Below the pieces are notes generated by a model. It did no database searches, was not told the origin of the DNA, and saw only the letters and a program-made list of their open reading frames with translations. Position numbers and translations under genes: made by a program. Shown here in pieces: positions 61,486 to 64,000 of a DNA stretch of 64,000 nt (the first letter of the stretch is position 1; each line of letters begins with the position of its first letter). The DNA is taken from the NCBI RefSeq assembly GCF_016859285.1, contig NC_053409.1, positions 27,443,539 through 27,507,538 of the forward strand, written 5' to 3'. Source of the stretch: Xiphias gladius. Lineage: Eukaryota > Chordata > Actinopteri > Istiophoriformes > Xiphiidae.

Positions 61486-63085
61486 AGCTGCTGCTGACTC
61501 AGACACCTGGGCCTGTGTTTATCAAACAAGTCAAGGATAAAAGTGAAAATCCGTCACTTTTACAAAAGGATTTTTTACTGCAGGTTTAAAAAAATAAATG
61601 ACACAATCAACCTTTGATCGATTGTGTATTGATTGTCAAATAATTGCATATAATCATCAATTATAAATATAATCAATTAAACGACTAATTGTTTCTCCGA
61701 TTGGCCTTGACATTGTGTAGTTGACGAATGAAAATCCTCGAGCCTTGAGCCTTGAGACAGCACCCCAGAGACCCCCCTGACAACTCCCAGAACCCCCACA
61801 GACCCCTGTGACCCCCAGGACCTTGTCCACCCTCTGAGGCCCCTTTGAAAAACCACTGATGTGGGTTCAGTGCCTTGGACTCGGCCGGTGTCCCGTGGTA
61901 AATATCACCCTGGCTCCTCATGGACCGCTCTATATGCATGTGTGCGTGTTGCCTCTTTAAACACACGCCGGGTTTAATCTGATAATCTGCTCACGTCTTT
62001 AGCCTTCAAAGTCCTGAGCGTGAACCAGCGAGTGAGAGTCGGCCACAGTCTGTTGATTCGCTCTGAGCCTCCTGAGTTCAATCGTCTGTGTGAAGTTTCT
62101 GCACACAACCAGCAAAACATCTGCAAAACATCCGGGAGCAAAAACATATCGAAACCTCCGCTCAGTGAACTCAAGCTTCAGGTCCAACCTCTACTGACCC
62201 AGGTGGAGAGTAAGAGTGAGCGATACCGATGTTTGGACCTTTACAAACATCCCAACCACTGGTGGAAGAAGAAGCGGTATTCACATTCTACACTGAAGAT
62301 AAAAGTAGAAATACTCAAGTCCTGAATTCATAATGGTGCTCAAGTAAAAGTAAAGCAAAATGTGCTGTAAGAATCAGAAGTAAAAGTACCCACTGAGCAG
62401 ATCGGCTCTTGTCAGTGTTATTTTCAGAGTAGTGAATATAATATTATTCTCTTTTTATCATTTAATGTTGTAGTTCATCAGTGTGGAGCCAATTTTAGAT
62501 ACTGGGGAGATTAATAGTAAAACATCTTAATCTGACAAGTAACTCGTACTTTAAATTAGCAATGCAGCGCAGTTAAAAGTACAATACGTAGTTGAGTAGA
62601 AGTATAATACTACATAAAATGGAAGTACCTCAAAAACTTGTACTTAAGTACAGTACTTGAGTAAATGTACTTAGTTACATTCCACCACAGATGTACAGTT
62701 ACTTAAAAGAGAATTTACTCAAGCAGAAGTAAAGTTACTCGTGTAAAAATGTAGTAAAAGTATAAAGTCAGTCAGTTAGAATGTAATCTGAGTAATTGAG
62801 TAATCCGAGTAAACGTTACCGCGTCTCGTTTTTAACTGGGTGATAATAATGACATACGATGAAACTTGGACATTAGGGATCATCTTGATGTTTTCACTGG
62901 TCACATTTCAACTGGTTCTTCTCGAAGTTTACACTGAGAAACCCCTGCACAGACAAATCCCCACCACACGGACCGTATCGGAGCGTTTCTCACCCTGCAG
63001 GATAAGCCAGCAGTCCGGTTCGGGGGTCACAGGCCAGTGCTCGGTTCCCTGGAGCCGTGATACCTAGAACCTTCTCCAAGGTCAC
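25261..63085 (-). CDS. mapkbp1: MAPKBP1 orthologue, JNK-binding WD40 scaffold (gene model; first exon(s) outside window)
   Basis: Gene-level entry. Twenty-nine exons join with consistent phases into 4728 bp. The N-terminal half is the two-propeller WD40 region shared by MAPKBP1 and WDR62. The C-terminal half is a long low-complexity, Ser/Pro-rich tail ending in a conserved helical segment. Features specific to MAPKBP1 rather than WDR62 are [55 protein letters not shown] and [12 protein letters not shown]. In mammals the protein scaffolds JNK signalling, restrains NOD2 signalling and, when mutated, causes a nephronophthisis-type kidney disease. The roughly 40 N-terminal residues are not in the window. 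A WD40 exon expected between 34300 and 32671 was not found. The intron at 52487-62993 exceeds 10 kb and is filled with repeats. The gene is convergent with the C1q gene. Confidence 0.95.
25504..27057 (-). other. mapkbp1: Last mapkbp1 intron
   Basis: 1554 bp, no exon seen. It contains the inverted-repeat element at 26062-26462. Confidence 0.7.
26062..26462. mobile_element. Palindromic element with about 120-bp inverted arms
   Basis: The left arm (about 26066-26182) contains cagtttattaggaacagcag, gaatcctccttcacgaagct and gatgttcagtttgtgttcaa. The right arm (about 26340-26458) carries the same sequences inverted with few mismatches, ending ctgctgttcctaataaactg. The spacer is about 155 bp. It looks like a MITE-type element; no coding capacity. 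Confidence 0.85.
27058..27143 (-). CDS. mapkbp1: mapkbp1 coding exon, C-terminal helix
   Basis: 86 bp, phase 1 in, 0 out. Encodes [20 protein letters not shown] and KRATHLYRK, matching the helical E-L-x-x-x-x-x-x-A-x-x-L-Y segment of MAPKBP1 and WDR62, where the region is implicated in dimerisation. Confidence 0.9.
27589..28494 (-). CDS. mapkbp1: mapkbp1 largest exon, Ser/Pro-rich tail
   Basis: 906 bp, phase 1-1. Pro/Ser-rich and disordered, with the conserved islands [20 protein letters not shown] and [17 protein letters not shown]. It ends in serine runs. A purine-rich plus strand gives open frames on the other strand that are not genes. Confidence 0.93.
28620..29068 (-). CDS. mapkbp1: mapkbp1 coding exon, low-complexity tail
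   Basis: 449 bp, phase 2 in, 1 out. Encodes a Gln/Ser-rich stretch, a basic helix [20 protein letters not shown] and [16 protein letters not shown]. The last is a conserved MAPKBP1 motif. Confidence 0.92.
29263..29344 (-). CDS. mapkbp1: mapkbp1 coding exon
   Basis: 82 bp, phase 1 in, 2 out. Encodes [20 protein letters not shown] and SQNSAG; the S-I-S-S-R-F-L core is conserved in the family. Confidence 0.9.
29970..30167 (-). CDS. mapkbp1: mapkbp1 coding exon, acidic/Gly run and TPDQE motif
   Basis: 198 bp, phase 1-1. Encodes [20 protein letters not shown], an acidic and glycine run, then [20 protein letters not shown]. This is one of the best-conserved tail segments of MAPKBP1. Confidence 0.93.
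30249..30366 (-). CDS. mapkbp1: mapkbp1 coding exon
   Basis: 118 bp, phase 0 in, 1 out. Encodes [39 protein letters not shown]. The H/K-S-P-D-S-x-C-S ... L-S-S-P pattern is conserved in MAPKBP1. Confidence 0.88.
30473..30583 (-). CDS. mapkbp1: mapkbp1 coding exon
   Basis: 111 bp, phase 0-0, donor aga/gtgagc. Encodes [20 protein letters not shown] and [13 protein letters not shown] second gtagga donor 17 bp downstream would create a stop after joining. Confidence 0.82.
30959..31090 (-). CDS. mapkbp1: mapkbp1 coding exon (start uncertain)
   Basis: 132 bp, phase 0-0, donor gtgaga. Encodes [20 protein letters not shown] followed by W at its end. The acceptor could be ccaaag at 31091 or a second aaag six bases further in; both keep frame. 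Confidence 0.65.
31199..31351 (-). CDS. mapkbp1: mapkbp1 coding exon
   Basis: 153 bp, phase 0-0. Encodes [12 protein letters not shown] and [20 protein letters not shown], matching the conserved R/K-S-M-L-D-L-R element of the family. An alternative donor (cagcag/gtagag) lies 14 bp inside. Confidence 0.85.
31638..31696 (-). CDS. mapkbp1: mapkbp1 coding exon
   Basis: 59 bp, phase 1 in, 0 out, donor gtcaga. Encodes [20 protein letters not shown]. Supported mainly by phase fit and splice sites. Confidence 0.7.
32544..32671 (-). CDS. mapkbp1: mapkbp1 coding exon, acidic segment
   Basis: 128 bp, phase 2 in, 1 out. Encodes [18 protein letters not shown], then nine glutamates in total, then [24 protein letters not shown] plus an acidic run is conserved in MAPKBP1 just after the WD40 domain. 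Confidence 0.85.
32672..34299 (-). other. Interval expected to hold a WD40-closing exon; none seen
   Basis: On the minus strand I find no C-I/V-F-V/I-W strand and no R-Q-R-L-like helix between the flanking exons. The middle (about 32700-33650) is AT-rich with a CA tract at about 33617-33641. Confidence 0.6.
34300..34363 (-). CDS. mapkbp1: mapkbp1 coding exon, last WD40 blade found
   Basis: 64 bp, phase 1 in, 2 out. Encodes [20 protein letters not shown] and D. In relatives the next residues close the blade with a -C-I-F-V-W- strand, which I do not find downstream. Confidence 0.92.
34610..34721 (-). CDS. mapkbp1: mapkbp1 coding exon, WD40 blade
   Basis: 112 bp, phase 0 in, 1 out. Encodes [20 protein letters not shown] and [17 protein letters not shown]. 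Confidence 0.93.
34803..34878 (-). CDS. mapkbp1: mapkbp1 coding exon, WD40 blade
   Basis: 76 bp, phase 2 in, 0 out. Encodes [20 protein letters not shown] and GTLIK. Confidence 0.93.
36687..36749. repeat. CA microsatellite
   Basis: Pure (ac)n of about 60 bp, close to the donor of the mapkbp1 exon at 36778. Confidence 0.97.
36778..36899 (-). CDS. mapkbp1: mapkbp1 coding exon, WD40 blade
   Basis: 122 bp, phase 0 in, 2 out. Encodes [20 protein letters not shown] and [15 protein letters not shown] microsatellite of over 60 bp starts about 30 bp past the donor. Confidence 0.93.
38365..38435 (-). CDS. mapkbp1: mapkbp1 coding exon, WD40 blade
   Basis: 71 bp, phase 1 in, 0 out. Encodes [20 protein letters not shown] and AQQ. 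Confidence 0.92.
39175..39300 (-). CDS. mapkbp1: mapkbp1 coding exon, WD40 blade
   Basis: 126 bp, phase 1-1. Encodes [20 protein letters not shown] and [20 protein letters not shown]. Confidence 0.93.
40007..40363. repeat. Long imperfect GT microsatellite
   Basis: About 355 bp of (gt)n interrupted by ct and tt steps, inside a mapkbp1 intron. Open frames on both strands here are artefacts. Confidence 0.97.
41000..42036 (-). mobile_element. Decayed non-LTR retrotransposon (reverse transcriptase fragment)
   Basis: Minus-strand translations show, in shifted frames, a linker like [16 protein letters not shown], then [20 protein letters not shown], then [20 protein letters not shown] and YADD, the polymerase catalytic motif. 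Order and spacing fit a LINE reverse transcriptase domain. Frameshifts and stops break it into pieces. It lies in an intron of mapkbp1, in the same orientation. Confidence 0.8.
42696..42787 (-). CDS. mapkbp1: mapkbp1 coding exon, WD40 blade
   Basis: 92 bp, phase 2 in, 1 out. Encodes [20 protein letters not shown] and [10 protein letters not shown]. Confidence 0.93.
42968..43176 (-). CDS. mapkbp1: mapkbp1 coding exon, linker and WD40 blade
   Basis: 209 bp, phase 0 in, 2 out. Encodes [20 protein letters not shown], a variable linker, and [20 protein letters not shown]. Confidence 0.93.
43320..43463 (-). CDS. mapkbp1: mapkbp1 coding exon, WD40 blade with polyglycine loop
   Basis: 144 bp, phase 0-0. 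Encodes VYPE, eight consecutive glycines, then [20 protein letters not shown] and RNILSH. The glycine run sits where human MAPKBP1 has a short polar loop. Confidence 0.92.
43973..44153 (-). CDS. mapkbp1: mapkbp1 coding exon, WD40 blade
   Basis: 181 bp, phase 2 in, 0 out. Encodes [32 protein letters not shown] and [13 protein letters not shown]. Its donor is followed at once by imperfect CA/GT repeats (43745-43965). Confidence 0.94.
44795..44955 (-). CDS. mapkbp1: mapkbp1 coding exon, WD40 blade
   Basis: 161 bp, phase 0 in, 2 out. Encodes [40 protein letters not shown] and a short linker. Confidence 0.92.
46900..46985. repeat. Short minisatellite, about 15-bp unit
   Basis: Repeats of actgcaggac(c/t)ggt with drift, in a mapkbp1 intron. 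Confidence 0.8.
48519..48701 (-). CDS. mapkbp1: mapkbp1 coding exon, WD40 region
   Basis: 183 bp, phase 0-0, donor gtgagt. Encodes [40 protein letters not shown] and WVELR. Confidence 0.94.
48786..48923 (-). CDS. mapkbp1: mapkbp1 coding exon, WD40 blade
   Basis: 138 bp, phase 0-0. Encodes [20 protein letters not shown] and [16 protein letters not shown]. The donor is the weak site aag/gttcac; the following 84-bp intron has no stop and is a multiple of three. Confidence 0.93.
49970..50700. repeat. AGTACTT-rich teleost interspersed repeat
   Basis: Carries cttcagtaaaagtactggac at one end and ctacttgagtaaaagtacgc at the other, with an unrelated segment (about 50180-50520) between. Related copies lie near 4350-4510, 21820-22260, 35505-35820, 37690-38100, 38990-39110, 40540-40890 and 62260-62700. 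Confidence 0.75.
50719..50889 (-). CDS. mapkbp1: mapkbp1 coding exon, WD40 blades
   Basis: 171 bp, phase 0-0. Encodes [20 protein letters not shown], then [20 protein letters not shown] and [12 protein letters not shown]. Confidence 0.94.
51690..51905 (-). mobile_element. Possible tRNA-derived SINE
   Basis: On the minus strand, tggcctagcggtctaaggtt resembles a pol III A box and ggttgggttccagctgcc sits where a B box would. It is followed by unrelated body sequence. It looks like a tRNA-derived SINE head, somewhat diverged. Confidence 0.45.
51992..52049 (-). CDS. mapkbp1: mapkbp1 coding exon, WD40 blade
   Basis: 58 bp, phase 2 in, 0 out, donor gtgagt. Encodes [20 protein letters not shown]. 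Confidence 0.92.
52424..52486 (-). CDS. mapkbp1: mapkbp1 coding exon
   Basis: 63 bp, phases 2-2. Encodes [20 protein letters not shown]. The acceptor is preceded by a pure TG run rather than a pyrimidine tract. Confidence 0.9.
54283..54338. repeat. CA microsatellite
   Basis: Pure (ac)n of about 55 bp in the large mapkbp1 intron. Confidence 0.97.
56108..56173. repeat. CA microsatellite
   Basis: Pure (ac)n inside the large mapkbp1 intron, followed about 100 bp later by a long GA tract (56270-56520) with aatagag interruptions. Confidence 0.97.
56588..60888. repeat. Tandem array of three 1.4-1.45-kb units
   Basis: Units start at ggacagttttatataacaag (56588, 57989, 59443) and end catgttgt at 60888. 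Copies 2 and 3 each contain a long AT run (about 58207-58269 and 59663-59720) that copy 1 has only in short form. All three carry a TTA run and a perfect 13-bp inverted pair (atcacatggtctt / aagaccatgtgat). No recognisable protein is encoded. Confidence 0.93.
61399..61480. repeat. CA microsatellite
   Basis: Pure (ac)n of about 80 bp in the large mapkbp1 intron. Confidence 0.97.
62994..63085 (-). CDS. mapkbp1: mapkbp1 coding exon, first in window
   Basis: 92 bp, enters in phase 0 after tccag, leaves in phase 2 at gtgaga. Encodes [20 protein letters not shown] and LLAYPAG, the conserved lead-in to the first WD40 propeller. Confidence 0.9.
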
Positions 63086-63187
63086 CTGGAGGACAAAGGT
63101 CAGAGGTCACTGGTTACAGACAGACACCGGAAGCATCAACATCAACTCAAGTTTGTTTTTATGAGCCTGGGACATACTATATCATAG

Positions 63188-63231
63188 AGGGATTCTCGAA
63201 GGGGTTCTCTCAAGAACCCCTTCGAGAATTC
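63188..63231. repeat. Near-perfect hairpin
   Basis: gattctcgaaggggttct, a four-base loop ctca, then agaaccccttcgagaattc. The stem is about 18 bp. It sits about 100 bp upstream (in gene orientation) of the first mapkbp1 exon in the window. Confidence 0.9.
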
Positions 63232-64000
63232 TTATCATATTTGTGGCTGCACGAAATCTCCTTGAACTCCCTTGAAAACCTACAACACCCCAAGACATTT
63301 TAAGCACTTTGAGTCCCTCAACGTGGAACCAGTTCAAGACCTCTCCGGTCAGGCCTGTCACAACGGGTCTGTTGCGTTATCGACTTATCCTACAATATTT
63401 GGACCTCCAGCGTATTTTGCTGACTTCGATATTGACCGTTGTGTTTCCATGTGTGTTTGATCACCAACGTTTTAGCATTTGGACATGATGTCAGATCGAA
63501 CAGCAGGGTTTTCACACGTTTTCGGAGACATTTTGCTGTCATTCCTGGTCGCGCCGCTTCCGTCCTCTCGTGCTGGAGGTTCACGGGGGGGAACGTGAAG
63601 AAAACTCGAGGTGAATGGGTGTTTTTCCCAACGTCTGCATGATTCCAGCCAGAAAGTTTGGAAGAATAAATCTTAATGGTTGGTTTCAAAGCTGCACTCC
63701 ACAGCTCCGGTCCGGGAACGTTCTGAGTTTAAGCTGAATGAGGCAGGAGAGCCAGCATTGTAATGTCGGCGACCAAAGAAGAACAAAAAATAAAAACCTG
63801 CACATTTCCTGTTAAGGAATGAATGACTCCCAGATCCACCTGCTCACCTGTTTCCCATTCCCAGTCACTGGAACTTCCCTACCTACCCGCACTCTGTCTC
63901 ACTAGTCCCTTTCATTCTGCCTGTCCAAGGCGGGAACGTTGAGTCTTTATTCCGCCTCGCCGTCCCGCGGGGGCCCATCGCTGTTCTAGCCTTAAACCGG
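63232..64000. other. Intronic DNA upstream of the first visible mapkbp1 exon
   Basis: I find no exon encoding the basic N-terminus expected before VTLEKVLG. The first coding exon must lie beyond 64000. Confidence 0.5.

Larger units (their letters stand above)
52487..62993 (-). other. mapkbp1: 10.5-kb mapkbp1 intron filled with repeats
   Basis: No coding exon recognised. It holds CA/GT runs (54283-54338, 56108-56173, 61399-61480), a GA tract (56270-56520), the 1.45-kb tandem array (56588-60888), the gattaatcgat-type teleost repeat (about 54790-55280) and an AGTACTT-rich copy (about 62260-62700). Confidence 0.7.

Noticed and set aside
25261..63085. Assignment of the WD40 gene as WDR62
   Set aside because: The tail motifs [26 protein letters not shown] and [13 protein letters not shown] and the blade sequences fit MAPKBP1 better than its paralogue WDR62.

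Overview
This is vertebrate nuclear DNA, almost certainly from a teleost fish and probably a percomorph. The evidence is short GT-AG exons split by repeat-rich introns, long CA/GT microsatellites, several interspersed repeats typical of fish genomes, and two multi-exon genes with clear vertebrate relatives. There are no prokaryotic features.

Left third (about 0.4-21.3 kb, plus strand): a C1q-domain gene built from a long array of small exons. I can place about 33 intact coding exons plus three decayed ones. Nearly all begin and end in phase 1, so any of them can be skipped or duplicated without a frameshift. Most are exactly 63 bp (21 residues, three heptads) or 84 bp (four heptads). They encode a coiled-coil stalk that ends in a C1q jelly-roll domain split over two exons (19373-19501 and 21056-21336). 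The array is still changing. An A/B exon pair is tandemly triplicated with a period of about 640 bp (10.26-11.77 kb). Two exons have lost their splice donors. A minisatellite of about 1.6 kb (35/36-bp unit) begins exactly at the splice donor of one exon. The 5' end, with the signal peptide or anchor, is not recognisable in the window.

Right two-thirds (about 23.8-63.1 kb, minus strand): the orthologue of MAPKBP1 (mitogen-activated protein kinase binding protein 1, JNK-binding WD40 scaffold, paralogue of WDR62). I place 29 coding exons whose phases join without error (4728 bp, 1576 codons with stop). They run from a conserved N-terminal WD40 segment at 63.0 kb to the C-terminal helical segment and stop at 25.26 kb. 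The first coding exon or exons lie to the right of the window. One WD40 exon expected between 34.30 and 32.67 kb was not found. The two genes converge tail to tail.

Introns and the intergenic space hold a 1.45-kb tandem triplication (56.6-60.9 kb), a decayed LINE reverse transcriptase (41.0-42.0 kb), a tRNA-derived SINE, a palindromic inverted-repeat element (26.06-26.46 kb), a non-autonomous element with inverted ends (23.19-23.70 kb), at least eight copies of an AGTACTT-rich teleost repeat, and many simple repeats.
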